A stretch of DNA of 64,000 bases from Pohlia nutans (taxonomy: Eukaryota > Streptophyta > Bryopsida > Bryales > Mniaceae), in assembly GCA_022496805.1 (NCBI GenBank), contig CM040106.1:8494001-8558000 (forward strand), in the 5' to 3' direction. Below are positions 45,152 to 56,929 of the stretch, piece by piece. A model generated the notes under the pieces. It saw only the letters and a list, made by a program, of their open reading frames with translations, was not told the origin of the DNA and did no database searches. The stretch's first letter is position 1. Every line of letters begins with the position of its first letter. The translations under genes and the position numbers were made by a program.

Positions 45152-46140
45152 CAGTGGGGTGACACCGAAATTGTCCCCTTGTGCAAATCCAAGGAAAGTG
45201 CCCACACTGCTGCCAACTTTGACACCCTCCCGAGCGCTGGAAATTTGTTATTTATACATGAAATTTTAGACACAAAATTATTGTTATGTTGAAAACATTT
45301 ATACCAAATTTCAAATCTAAAAGATCGATACAAAAAAAGATATTCAAGATTTACTAACAATGGGAAGCTATAAGAAATGTTTCACAGCTGCCAACTTTGA
45401 CACCCTCCCAAGGATTGAAGAAATTTTTTTTCACATGGAATTTTTGGAGATGGAACATCTTTATGTTGTTTACATATGTGAAAAAATTCAAGTCCAAAAG
45501 ACCCACAAAAAGAATGATATTCCAAATCTACCAACAGGTGTAGTTGTGAGAAACAAAGTCGCTTCACAACTACGTTGGTAGATATAGAATAACTATTTTT
45601 TTGTGTATCTTTTGGCCTTGAAAATTTCATACATGTGATCAACATCATAAAAATCATGTGACAGAAATTTCATATTGAAATAACAAATTCTCAGCCCTAG
45701 GGAGGCTGTCAAAAGTAGAAGTTGTGAAGCGACTTCGTTTCTCACAACTACACCTGTTGGTAGATTTGGAATATCATTTTTTTTGTGGGTCTTTTGGACT
45801 TGAATTTTTTTAGATGTGTAAACAACATAAAGATATTCCTACTCCAAAAATTCCATGTAAAAAAAATAAAATTTCAATCCTTGGGAGGGTGTCAAAGTTG
45901 GCAGCTGTGAAACATTTCTTACAGCTACCCATTGTTAGTAAATCTTGAATATTTTTTTTTGTATCAATCTTCTAGCTTTGAAATTTGGTACACATGTTGC
46001 CAACGTAACAATGATTTTGTGTCTAAACTTTCATGTATAAATAAAAAAATTCCAGCGCTTGGGAGGGTGTCAAAATTGGCAGCAGTGTGGGCACTTTCCC
46101 TGGAATTGTACAAGGGGACAATTTCGGTGTCACCCCACTG
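45152..46140. mobile_element. 989-bp foldback element
   Basis: Two long inverted arms (about 45152-45570 and 45719-46140) with ends CAGTGGGGTGACACC / GGTGTCACCCCACTG, flanked by TA on both sides. The outer 80 bp of the arms are nearly identical. Inside each arm the motif TGCCAACTTTGACACCCTCC occurs twice, about 185 bp apart, so the arms are themselves built of diverged direct repeats. The loop is about 150 bp, with a third degenerate motif. Mirror ORFs on opposite strands (45124-45360, 45932-46177) are consequences of the palindrome, not genes. TA flanks hint at Tc1/mariner-type mobilisation; superfamily uncertain. Confidence 0.85.
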
Positions 46141-46729
46141 TACAAGAAATTTTGAAATGCACTTAGAATTGAATTAGAGTATTTGAATAAGAGTGAAACC
46201 ATTCAATTATGAAGATGGTCAATGAATGCAAATAAAGTGGTAGTGGCCCAATAATCTCACTACAATCCAATAAAAACATCTGTGTCAAATAACACATAAT
46301 AGTCACAATACTCAAGAGTATAGCACTATGGCAAAGTCTCAAATGAAGCCGTGGGACTAGATGATCCGGACATAGACTCCTCTATGTCACTACAATTGCT
46401 AATAGATTTCTCACCATCAGACTCAATTGCCTCTTGATCTACAAATTCTAAAACACAAGCAAAAACAAACACGGGGCGAGGTCTACGATCAGAATTACAC
46501 TACTTTACAAACTGTCTAGCAATTCCTTCTGCATAAGGCGGAAGTGTGAAGGGTTTAGGGGGACTAGGAAAAAACTCGGGATCAGAGAAGAAAGGTCAGT
46601 GAACTCGAGCACTTAGTCCGCCGCATCTGAAGCAAGAAAAACCACACTATTAGAAATACTGAAACATAAACCAGGAGCAAAGAACTACAAATAACATTGC
46701 AAAGCAATAACAGAAACCGACTTACTTAC
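46141..46729. other. No gene seen
   Basis: Spacer of mixed composition. A splice-like continuation of the minus-strand exon at 46730-46933 into this region was looked for but not found. Confidence 0.4.
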
Positions 46730-46933
46730 TGAATCGGGATTTCTTGACAATCGGCTCCCCTACAATGTCCTCATCGTCCATATCATCCAAGCCAATAACA
46801 ATCCTTGGTTGGCGAGGCCGACGTGTCACCGCGGGTTGAATGAGAGGGGCAAAGACCGCCTCAAATATAGCCTTGTCCTCCTCTAGCGCCGCAATGTGGC
46901 GGTCCACATTGCGACAAGCGTGGATAGAGGCAC
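46730..46933 (-). CDS. Internal exon of unknown gene
   Basis: Bounded by an acceptor (TTAATGCTGCAG) and a strong donor (GTAAGTAAG), 204 bp. Encodes a helical stretch (ASIHACRNVDRHIAALEEDK), then FEAVFAPLIQPA, a basic RRPRQPR patch, IGLDDMDDEDIVGEPIVKKS and R. The mix of acidic and basic patches suggests a nuclear protein, but no family is recognised. It may be a remnant like the other pseudo-exons nearby; no adjoining exons were located. Confidence 0.4.
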
Positions 46934-47401
46934 CTGCAGCATTAATCACAAGGAAGACAAATATAAACAAACTATAACGACAAAAATTAAAAGAAAGTAG
47001 ACAAACGCAGACAAAATACATGAGAGATAGTAAACAAATGTAAACAATGTACGATGAGAAACATCTGCAGAAACAATGTTGATTTCTCTTGGGGTCCTCG
47101 CCATGGCACCTCTTTGTTCATCAACTGGTCATCTTTACCCATGTAGTTCAGGAGGATGTCATCACGTGCAACATCTACTCGATGACGAAGCAGAGCAGGG
47201 ACACGCTAGAACGCAAACGAGGATGGTTCCCAATTACCCTTTGTGCTAATCGCCAAACAAATGCCAAAGCGATTGTTTTGCAAAAAATAATTGGCGAAGG
47301 GTATCTACTCCGTGCTGCATTACAATAAGACGATCGGGTGGGGTATTTTGGCAGCCTTCTCGGAAGCATCCTTCACCTTCAGCACCTTCTTTCGATCAGA
47401 C
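46934..47401. other. Possible plus-strand coding remnant, unresolved
   Basis: 47090-47390 is protein-like in two plus frames (DTLERKRGWFPITLCANRQT; QMPKRLFCKK), each with C-to-T type stops. I cannot decide the frame. The region ends at the LTR-end fragment. Confidence 0.3.
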
Positions 47402-48092
47402 TGTCTTAGCACGTGATACCGGATACTCCCCTAGAGCGCACATTTTTGTATTAAGAATGTTCGTAGAGGTGATTTCCGGGTAATCGTTCCGCTGAGACTC
47501 TGTGAAGTGGGAGGTTTCCGGAGATTAGTCCGGGCTGGTGGTTCTCTCTCCTTATATCACGAGCTAACTCTTCCTCTTTCCGTACTTGAACTGGATCTTT
47601 TACTACTAACAGATCCGGTGGTGGCTAGATCCGGTTCCTTCCGGATTGAAAGTTCATCCAACCCTACTCTGTCCGGTCTAGCCTAGCAACTTAATCTAGT
47701 TTATTTTAGCCTTTGTTTTCCCTCTGAGGGTTCTCTATTTGCATTTAGTGGTGTTGGATTTAAAGACACACCCTTCCCTACTGATTTCAGTGATGGGAAC
47801 ATCAATGTTTTCCGGTTACCCTATCTCAACTCCTCAATCCGGGTACTTTCCGTACTGCACTTCAACTGCAGATTCATCCCAACCCACAGCCGGTCACACA
47901 AGCACAACCCAGTTTACCCCTTTTCCCAAAATACTACAACGACTTGCTAACCGGGGTGGACACTATCCGGGGTGTCCGGAATCGGTATGGTTCCTAACGG
48001 TCTATTTTACTCTGGCTATTCCATACCCTTCTATTACACAATCTACCCAGGTGCTGGCACCTCGACCAGACTACCTGTCCAGGAGTTCTGAG
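47402..48092 (-). mobile_element. Closing segment of the long LTR-like unit
   Basis: About 690 bp homologous to 37993-38690 over its whole length, from TGTCTTAGCACGTGATACC to TCCAGGAGTTCTG, in the same orientation. It shares TTTAAAGACACACCCTTCC and TGGACACTATCC-type blocks. It represents the 3' end of a second insertion whose remainder is lost; copia leader sequence follows within 20 bp. Confidence 0.7.
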
Positions 48093-48113
48093 AGGACCGG
48101 AGTACGCTCCGAG

Positions 48114-48597
48114 GCTCACATGCTAGCACGCCCACAAAGGTTCGTCACTCAAATTTCCAAGTTGTTCACCAAAACACCTCAAATCACTCAATGGATCTCT
48201 CCTCTACTCCGATTGACTCAAAACAACACCTTAGTGTTCCCAATCATTCAATGCACGTAATCGACACCATTGTGGCCCTCAATAGTACTAAATTAATGCT
48301 CATAGACTTAAACAAGCCTCTCAAAACCTGAAGTGCATTGAAATTGCCCAAAACCGCACCTTTGTGCTCCCAAGTTCATTAATCAACTCTACGTGAAATT
48401 TTGAGCACTGTGAGGGCATGGAACACATGCAACACCTCTTTCTAAGTGCCCAATCACTAGAATCAGATTGTAGACTCTTCTCTTAGAACCTCAACACCTT
48501 ACAAATCACTTGCAATATCACAAGTGCACCAACTTGAACAAAAAAATGTTCCAGTTACAAAAGGGGTTTGGAATCAAGAAAGTAGAGCACCTAATCA
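48114..48597 (-). repeat. Copia leader copy, inverted relative to 44249-44730
   Basis: About 480 bp that is the reverse complement of 44249-44730 with few differences, from GCTCACATGCTAGCACG to GTAGAGCACCTAAT. It contains the AATCAGATTGTAGACTC block of the copia leader. No LTR or polyprotein is attached. Confidence 0.85.
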
Positions 48598-49091
48598 ACG
48601 ATGCTACCGTGCGAGCCTAGAGAGGAGAGCCCAAGAGTAGAGAGCGGGGATTTGGAGAGCCTAGAGCATAGGATCCATCTGAATTTTAAAAATGACAATA
48701 ATTTTAGAAAATAAAACTCTATTTTTAGGATATTTACTAATAATAGTAAATTTTGGTACCCTATGACTGTTGCACCTATAACCGTGGGTTAGTACTTAGA
48801 GTAGTTCAATTTTAAAGTTTTAGGGTAAATAGGTGGAAAATTATAGGGTACATGGGTGAAACTAAACCCCATCATGTGAGCTTTTTGAAAAGAGACAAAG
48901 AACGGAAAGATAACATGTGGATCTATATGTAGTATTTTATTTTTTGTTTTTTTTCTAATACATAGTTATTGTGGACAACGTTATCATGCAAGTACTTCAA
49001 CCAATTTGAAATAGGGCATCAGCTATTCTAAGTAGGGTTTAGGGTTTTTAGTTCTAGTCTCCCCGTCTAAACATTGACTGGTCCTCATTCT
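48598..49091. other. Spacer downstream of MULE gene
   Basis: No gene. GTTTAGGGTTTTTAG near 49028 is a single telomere-like stretch. A MULE terminal repeat would be expected here or further left, but I did not find one matching the far side. Confidence 0.4.
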
Positions 49092-52000
49092 TCATTCCAC
49101 AGTCTTGATGATCCTAGCTGCCAGCAAAATATTTTTAACCTTGTCCAAGCTGAGAAAAGGGGCATGGATGTACGTGTCAACTTTATAGTCCAGCTTGCAA
49201 ATTAAACGAAAGATATAGTAAAAGTGTTTGCAGTTGACATACTGGCCACGCCTTCGAACAGCAGCACAGTTCATGGTGGCGTAATGTGGGCATGTACATG
49301 ATGGAAAATTGCACAATGTGATATTGTACAAATTATCATCGGTCTCCACCCCGGACTGGAGCACGATGATGGCACCAAGCCTGGGATAGGGGAGTAGGTT
49401 CACGCGGAGAATATTTTCCTTAACGTTTCGTGCACTCTCCCATTGATTGCGGTGAGCTTCCGTGGGAGCCTTGGTGTTCCGACGCACGTTTTTGTCGTTT
49501 CGAGATGATGGGACTTTGTCAGCATGCAATGGCCGTGGGTGAGTCCAGAGCACCGGCTCAAACACTTTCGAGGTCGTAAAGAGGCGTCGAGGCGAATGGG
49601 CTGTAGTGGACTGCAGACAAAACCCGGCCTCCTGGAGCTCTAGGATCTCCGAACGCGTGAGGTTTGTACCAAAGAGGACGGGCCAAACGTCTGGGAGTTC
49701 CGGGCGATCTATGACAAAGAAGCGCTTCGGTCCCGTGACACATCGTTCGATTTGGTCACGACAGAACCAGAAATCAGCCGTCTGAGGTTTAGTCCCTTTG
49801 TACTCCGTCCTAGTGACTCGGTAGATTGGGGCAGCTGTAGCCTTACCGCCCTTCGCAATCAACATCTTGCACTTGTTGCCATTCCCCGCTTGCACTGCGT
49901 GACACTGCCTTCTGGACTTGTGTGATATCCTTGCAATGTGCCATTTCAAGGTATCACAGTCAGTCTCCAACACCCTAGTAGTGAATGGAACCGGAGAAGT
50001 AGATCTTGGTGATTGCTCCGAGTTCATTCGAGCAGCAGCAGATCGTGTTTGGACACGTGGATGCGAGAAGTTCACCTTGTCGGGGCGATGAGAATCTCCC
50101 TCGCAATCCACTGGCATATCGAGCTTTCTCTTGACCGAGCCAAACACCTCTTCTCCTTCCAAATGGGGAACTCGTGTAGAAACCTCCGCAGCCCCAGACA
50201 TGTTGTTAATTTCTTTGGTGATCTTCTTGCCGTCATGGGATGCCATAGCCCTCTTCAATTTTAGATCGTGTTTGGACGGACCAGTTCCAGAAAGACATCC
50301 TCATAGAAATGTACTGTAGTTGGTCATGTGCATGAACACACGCGCCCTACCATCGGTGGTGGCGACAAAGAGGTCCGAGCCTCGCTTCCCGGAGGCTTGC
50401 ATCCACTTGTTGTAAACGGTCTCTGCCAGGTTGCAGGTTGGGATGTTTGCGAGTTCATCTGCGGTAAGATTCTGTAGAAGTTGCATCACCCAAATTATGC
50501 TATTGCACACGATAAGTTTAATTTCACAGTTACCTAAATGTCGAGTACTATATACATTGGAGTGATAGATATATGAATAATAACGTTCAAATGAAAATAA
50601 AAAAACCGTTGAATTTCTGTTTTTTTACTAGGGTTTGCAAAAAATCAGAAAACAAATGTTTAAATAAAAATAGCCGTCGTGGCCGACGGCTATTTCCTTA
50701 GTAGTTTTTTTTAATGCGAATTTATAAGTACTGGGATGTATCCAAACAACTGTCAGCCCCGAGCATTCAGTATTTGACTCTGTCAAAATACAGGCAACGA
50801 AGGGTGAAAGACTATCGACCCTGAGGAAATACAACACATTCCTAACGTCCAATTAAAGTGAAAGAGTGCTTTTGATATTTTACCGTTTCCATGAAACCAC
50901 CCCATTGACGGTGGCGAAAATGCCAAAACGCCAACCAGTCTTCAAGCTCGCGAACTACATCTTCTGAAGCTGCACCGGAAGAGTACTACCACGCTCTCAA
51001 CTCAAGGTACATCCTGTCAGCTTCTTCCATTGTTTGGGCATCTTTGTATTGTTTGCAAAGCCTGATGTGTTGATTTTGGAAGTTCTTGGCAATCAGCTTC
51101 TTAGTATGCTTGTGCATACTTGTTGCCCAGTGAAATAGACAAGTTCTTTCATGGTCTACCATAGGCACGGAAGGCTTTCCCGAGCCGTAGACGATGCGAA
51201 TTGCATTAAAGTTTGCTTGTGTGCTACTGCACATGAAACCTTTGAAGTTTGGATTTGGTATGCCATTGTTGTCCATCACTTCGTTCAGGCAACGCCAAAA
51301 TATCAGCTGACCCTCGGTGCCTTCCGTTTGCATATCGCACACAGCGATTGTCATCACTTTGCAGTAGGTGGAGTCATAAACGTGGCAGGCAATAGTGGTC
51401 TACGGATTCACTCTCTCCACGTGATCGAACGTGATGAAACAATTTTGGAGGTCACCTCCCGCTTGCATCCTTCTCACGAGGTGGACGCCACTCCCGGGGC
51501 CATGCACGAGCATTTTGATGAGATATACCTTTTCTTGTCCTTGGCCTGGGAATACACTGTCGTGTATGAACTTGATCTTCGCATGCCGCTTCATCTCCAG
51601 GATTTGATCAATCTTGCCTTTGCCTTTGCCCTGTGCGCGAAAAATGGCGATCATGTTCGGAACGTTCAGAGAGTTGAGCATGCGGAACTTGTCCATCACC
51701 TTGTCCAATTTCTGTCCTCGGAGCATCTCTTTTGGGCCTGGCCCATTGTGGACAAGAAACGTCTCGAGGAACTCCTTGCTAGCTGCAAGAGCGATGGCCG
51801 AGTTCTTGGCAGTGGGAGTCTTTGCCACCTGCGATGCAATCAAGCCGGTGATGGTCTCCATGGATTCTCTGCACGGGCAATTGGCGACGATATGTCGATG
51901 GAAGCCCAAATGGATACATGCACGAGACATCTCGTTCACGTTGCGCACGTAATACACCCGCGCCGTGCAGGAGTCACGACAAGATGGGGCTTTCTTGCAG

Positions 52001-52911
52001 ACTCTACATGCATTGGAAGACTCCGGAGAAGGCCTTTGACGAACATTGAATGGGAAGTTAGTTGTACCTGTCCACTCTGTCTCATTCTTCTTATACGTTC
52101 TAGCAAGATAGTCACAGTCTTCGTTGTTGCAACGCAAGTGTCCAACGCACGCCGACCTCCTGAATTTCAAATCGAAGGGGTTGTGGATGTTGGACGTCGT
52201 GGTGCGGCACCATGCGTGGCTATCACAACGCTTGTCCATTCCCTCCATGCTCCGGGCTCCGGAAGAGTGCACACGCCCAGAAACCGGTGGTAGCCGAAAG
52301 ACCACATCCCCGTCAAACTGCGAGGGAAGGAACTGCACCTTGTGATATAGGATGCGATCAAAATCTATTTGAGCAAGTTCATTACAAGAGCCAGGAACAC
52401 TAGACAGCTTCCGTTGACATTGCATAACACTAGGACAATCCTGTGAACTACTAGGATATAGAGGAGGGAGGGAGAATGAGGAGGAAGATGGACTATTAGC
52501 GGGGCTGCGGACAGTAGCTTGAGTCGCAACAAAAGGAGCTGGTTCATTCAAGTTTGGAAGTTGCGAGGGTAGTGATGGTGTTTCCCCCTCAGATTCACTG
52601 GACAACTCAATGATGGGATCTAGAGTCTTGCGTTTCACATTACGAAGATTGACCATAATATCTGCAACGGAACGAGTTGGATTTGCAAATTGCCTCCTAT
52701 CACGACGTGCGTGAGGCAACTCTACAGTGGAAGTATGTGAGGCAAGGGCTATAATTTTAGTAGATGCAGCCAGTTGCTGCGGGGTAAGACCGTATGCTTT
52801 GTACTGACCCGGATGGAGGAGCCAGTAGTAACCCTAGGCCTCTGTACATCTAGACTGTAAAATGCCCTCTTTGACTATTCCATACTTCTCAAGGACCTCT
52901 TCTTCGACCAT
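49092..52911 (-). pseudogene. MULE transposase gene with SWIM zinc finger
   Basis: Exon 1 runs from ATG 52911 to 50884 and exon 2 from 50471 to 49092, joined in phase 0 by a 412-bp GT-AG intron: about 1130 codons. The N-terminal region is Ser/Pro-rich. A Cys/His domain follows (CDSHAWCRTTTSN, RRSACVGHLRCNNEDCDYLA, CRVCKKAPSC). The transposase core has ACHVYDSTYCKVMTIAVCDM, FKGFMCSSTQANFNAIRIVY and ERTCLFHWATSMHKHTKKLI. Exon 2 has NLAETVYNKWMQASGKRG and a C-terminal SWIM finger (CTCPHYATMNCA...CKH). This matches Mutator-like transposases of plants. Four stops (52834, 51400, 50986, 50301) inactivate it without frameshifts; three or four fit C-to-T on the coding strand. Terminal repeats were not located. 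Confidence 0.82.
50668..50695. repeat. Perfect hairpin in the MULE intron
   Basis: AAATAGCCGTCG, loop TGGC, CGACGGCTATTT: a 12-bp perfect stem with a 4-base loop, GC-rich in an AT-rich intron. Confidence 0.85.
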
Positions 52912-52972
52912 GATGGAGCTTTCTGCTAGACCGAATCTAATGTAGAGAAGTTTAGAAGTGACTTTGACAAAG

Positions 52973-53227
52973 CCTCGGGGGGTTTACTCTTAGTATATTT
53001 TGCGTATCATGTGTGAAAAAAGGGTATTTAAAAGTACCCTTAAAAATAAAAGTAATTCTTACTTAATTAGTAACATTTCAAGAATATTCTCATAATTATT
53101 CTTGTAATCAATTTTTAGCATCCTATATTAATGTAATTCATTTATAAAACTTACCTTCCAAGATTTATTTGGACCGTATATTTTTTTGCATGTCATTTGT
53201 AATTTTTTGGAAATAAACCCCCCGAGG
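52973..53227. mobile_element. 255-bp MITE
   Basis: Perfect 14-bp terminal inverted repeats CCTCGGGGGGTTTA / TAAACCCCCCGAGG enclose an AT-rich core without ORF. The interior is partly palindromic (AAGGGTATTTAAAAGTACCCTT near 53008). Target duplication is not evident (flanks AAAG and ATAA), so the superfamily is undecided. Confidence 0.7.
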
Positions 53228-53998
53228 ATAAAGCCAGTCTCACCTATGGTAGAACAAGCGGGACCTCGTCACCTCTTACAGAAATGCTGGCCATGGTAGA
53301 GATCTGGGTAGAACTATACAGTTGGTTTAAACACGAGAAACAATTCTACAATGAAGACACGGAAAATTTAATTGTGAGGGGCATTGAATTTGATTCAGTA
53401 TATAACATGATGTCGTTCTCTATGGAGTGAGTATATTCATAGTAGCTGTAGAAATAAAAAAGAAGACCGCAAGATAGGTCTAAGATTGGAGCCGCCCTGC
53501 AACTAGCATCAATTTCAGTTTATGTGAATGACTAATCTAAACAATGTCAGAGTGTTATACGGTGCTCGCGTATTAAATTAGAAACAAATAATGTCTGCCA
53601 CATACATCAGCTCGCAGTTCAAAGTTCATGAGTGGATGTAAAGAAATTGGTACGAATCTAGATCGGCATTGGCTGAGTCATACAACATAAACTTGTACAA
53701 CACTCAAGTGAAGAATTTGTTGTTCAGTTTTATTTTTATTGTTACCAAAACCCAATACTCTTTATGAAAGTGCAGCTTTGTTTAGGACTAATATATATGT
53801 ACCATAGACAAAGCTTCTATGGCACCCGTGTACTAATAACATAGTAATAAAACATAATTATAATAATCCTGGATACGGCTAAGTAATACATATTCTAATT
53901 CTTTATGTATAGTACAAGGATATTTTGATTTTAATCATAAAAATCTAAGCTGCAGCTTCTAGAAAGGTAGCTCGGAAGTCATCTCGATGGCCCAGGGA
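53228..53998. other. No gene seen
   Basis: AT-rich spacer with no repeat or exon structure noted. Confidence 0.5.
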
Positions 53999-54472
53999 TT
54001 AGATGGGCATTGTGTTTGAAATGGAACCCCAAAATGGAGGCTTGGCTTCATTGTCGAAGAAGTCTTGGACGGCATTTGCAATTTCTTCTGGCACAATTGG
54101 AACACCCTCGCTTTCGAGGTTGCAAAGATCGAGAAGTCCCAACAATTGGCAAACATAATGAGACCACATGAGCCTCCAAACAAGAGGTTGTCGAGGGAGA
54201 GAGTCCCAAATTCCACAAGGTACTCGGTAGAATCGAAGAACATCTTTGACTAGCAAGATGATTGCGAGGTCGATGTCGAAGTCTTGACAGTTTGGGAATT
54301 GGCCCATCCACAATTCCACTGCACCTTCCAAGCTATTGATGGGATTCGACATGTGCACCAAACGTCTATACCTTGACACAACGGGATAGTCTTCTTTGTT
54401 TCGCATCGTCAATCTATCAATGCTTTCAAAGCCGAGCACTTCCTCTACACCGCGATCCTCCGACGCATCCAT
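53999..54472 (-). CDS. Hypothetical protein, 157 residues
   Basis: Uninterrupted ORF from an ATG at 54472 to a stop at 53999. Composition is protein-like and not repeat-driven: an acidic start (MDASEDRGVEEVLGFESIDR), RNKEDYPVVSRYRRLVHMSN, an amphipathic middle (AVELWMGQFPNCQDFDIDLA, IILLVKDVLRFYRVPCGIWD) and a Trp-rich end (WRLMWSHYVCQLLGLLDLCN, IANAVQDFFDNEAKPPFWGS). It lacks a signal peptide, and the hydrophobic stretches are too short for clear membrane segments. I recognise no family. No introns are needed. It may be a real small gene or an accessory ORF of a mobile element. Confidence 0.4.
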   Translation of the reverse strand: MDASEDRGVEEVLGFESIDRLTMRNKEDYPVVSRYRRLVHMSNPINSLEGAVELWMGQFPNCQDFDIDLAIILLVKDVLRFYRVPCGIWDSLPRQPLVWRLMWSHYVCQLLGLLDLCNLESEGVPIVPEEIANAVQDFFDNEAKPPFWGSISNTMPI

Positions 54473-56224
54473 GACTCACGTTGAGATTCAGCGACGTCAA
54501 AATTGTGAGCGTTATCAATAGCTATGAAGGCAATGAAAACTAGTGTAGAAGATAAGATATAGGAATTAGACCATGCAGTTATACTTTCGTTGTTGAGCAC
54601 TTTATTCTAACCATAAAGACTAGATTCAATGTATGTTATTGACATCTGACACAGCGACCTCGTAGGCTTGGACGTAGGCTACAATATATAGTGAGATCAA
54701 AGACGGCGGAGTGAGGATACGGAGAACGTGGAATTACATTCTATAGCAAGCATCTGTAATTCATAATGGTATGCACATCATGTCCATGTCATTGACAGCT
54801 AACATAGAGTAGAAATGAAACCGCGTTGAGATGAATGTATTCATTCACTCGACGTGATAGGAAGCTAAACTAGTGTAAACATAGAAGAGAATGAGGAGAA
54901 GCGTGAATGAAAAACTTTCAGGCACATGCTCGCTTGATTTTTATGCAAGATAGCTATGAAGGGTCGATGGGCTCGTCTGAGAGGAACATATCTAGCATAG
55001 TGTGAATTTACATTCGTCATGAAACGTGTGAGGTGGACTTCAAGCTATGCAGATGCTAGACGAAACTTGTTCTAACAACACACAGATTGTGAGTGGGCAA
55101 AGAAGGAGATGAAGCAAACTTCTATATTCTAGCAAACGTGTCTTGGAGCATTCGAAGATGAGAGCAAACAAACATATGTCTTGTCTGACTCCTGCTGGGA
55201 GGTCTGTGGGGGTGAGGATAGATTTTGATGGTGAAGAAGTGACGAACTTGGCAAGTTTGCAAGAAGTGGTTACGCCTGACGATGCGCCTCAAGACCTTAG
55301 CGAAGACAACGTCAAAGTGATGGAGGGCTTTGCTACGAGACCAATAGTAAGACATTATCCATTGATCCCAGTTTCTATGCCCATTGCATGCAAATATTAT
55401 ATATCATAAAGTTAGAATTTATTTGCACGTTTTAATCATGCATGAACATTTGTGTGATTTCTACGCGTTCGATAATTGATATGTCGATGTAGCAATCACC
55501 AGACATTCTACTTCATGAATTCAATAACCCTAAATCGTTAAGAATTTTCTTTGAGGCGAGTAGAATACGGTGTATTTTTCTAGTATTTGGAATGAATCCA
55601 CACCTTTTATAGGTTTCAGTTCAAAACGGAAGTTGAAATTTACATCAAAGTGGTTCTAATGTGCTACTGAGATCTCAATTTCTACCTTCTTGTTGATAGA
55701 AAATGCCATTTATACGGTCATGTATCTACTGTCCCCATGGTACGTTTAGGGGTTAATACGATTTTTCTTGATTTATCTGAATTGAGTTTGATTCTGACTT
55801 CAAAGGCTTGTTGTTTTTTTATTTAGACCCTAATGAATAGTCTCGAGAGAATGATAGGCAGCTAAGAACAAGAATAAAGTTTTCAATTATTTTATATTGC
55901 CAACATCAAAACATGCAATGGATGAAACTTCTCAATAAGCTAGAGATACTGGTACTAGGGACAGTGGGACGATGAGAACGAGCTTGAGTGCCTTTTGAAC
56001 GTTCTGTTAGGGTTACCTCACAAGCTGCCTGGGCTCTAGAGTCTCAGACTAGCTTGAAACCCTACACTTGCTCTTGCGTGGCCGCAGCGTGCAAGCCGTA
56101 TCGATTAGCCTCCGTAAACATTGAGCGCTGCCACGGCTTCTGATCACGCACTGGTACGGCTTCTGCCCACGCGCTGCCGCGACCCCGCCGAGCGTAATGC
56201 ATTGATTGCTAGATCGAGAACCAG
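54473..56224. other. Spacer with one exon-like patch
   Basis: Mostly AT-rich. 55128-55350 on the plus strand reads RVLEHSKMRANKHMSCLTPA, GRSVGVRIDFDGEEVTNLAS and APQDLSEDNVKVMEGFATRP after a possible acceptor (TATTCTAG at 55127-55134). It could be an isolated exon. A GC-rich patch at 56050-56200 precedes the ATG at 56225. Confidence 0.35.
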
Positions 56225-56560
56225 ATGATGAGGGGGAGTACGCCACAAGCTAGAGCTATGGACCCGGACCCTCTTGATTCTGATCTAACGTCCCAGGTGA
56301 GTTGTTCTAACTTGATGCAAAACTATTAGAGCTAGTCAAGTATCTAGACGTGGCCTTTTATCATGGTTAGAGTAAGTTTCAAAAACATCTTCCATGGTGG
56401 CCTACATTTTGAGTTGATATGTTATGTGCTGCCAAATCATTAGACTAGGTGTTGGACTGATTGAATGTCTAAATCTTGCAAAGATCCTATAGTGGTGACG
56501 AGACAACGAGCAATAGCGACAACTATTCCAAGTGCTGGAGGCTCACAGCAAGCCGGTGAG
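56225..56560 (+). pseudogene. Putative 5' exons of the DGNHR-motif gene
   Basis: Exon 1 would be 56225-56296 (MMRGSTPQARAMDPDPLDSD, then LTSQ) with a GTGAGT donor. Exon 2 would be 56444-56560 (acceptor CATTAG, one TGA at 56462 of CGA origin, then KDPIVVTRQRAIATTIPSAG and GSQQAGE) with a GTAAGC donor. All junctions are phase 0 and match the exon starting at 61638. The link across 5 kb is inference from phase and from the acidic/basic character typical of an N-terminus; nothing else between 56.6 and 61.6 kb looks like an exon. Confidence 0.35.
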
Positions 56561-56929
56561 GTAAGCATTCGTCCCCAGCATATTGCTTGGATGCTGATGT
56601 GGCAAGCTAAGGTCTTGCCCCGAAGGCTTGATTGTTGTGAAGTCCAGCGTGTGCGTGTGATGTCGTGGTGGGAGGAGTCCAGCGTGTGACGTGTGTGCGT
56701 GTGTGTATGGTCCAGCGTGTGAGATCATGTAACAACAATGTGAGAGTTGAGGGTTCATTTGGAAGGTCTTGCATGTGCTCCAGAGGTTAATGTCAAGGGC
56801 GTTTTGGAATGGGGTGCTTTAGAGGCCCGGAGAATGCATGAGTAAGGGATTAGAGCGTGCGCTAAAGTGTCGCCGAGGTCTAATTTTGAAAGCCCAGAGC
56901 GTCACTAGTAGAGTATTCAAGAGCGGGAG

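Noticed and set aside
45124..46177. Twin ORFs starting MLVNLEY on opposite strands
   Set aside because: They are the two arms of the foldback palindrome read in opposite directions, not a duplicated gene.
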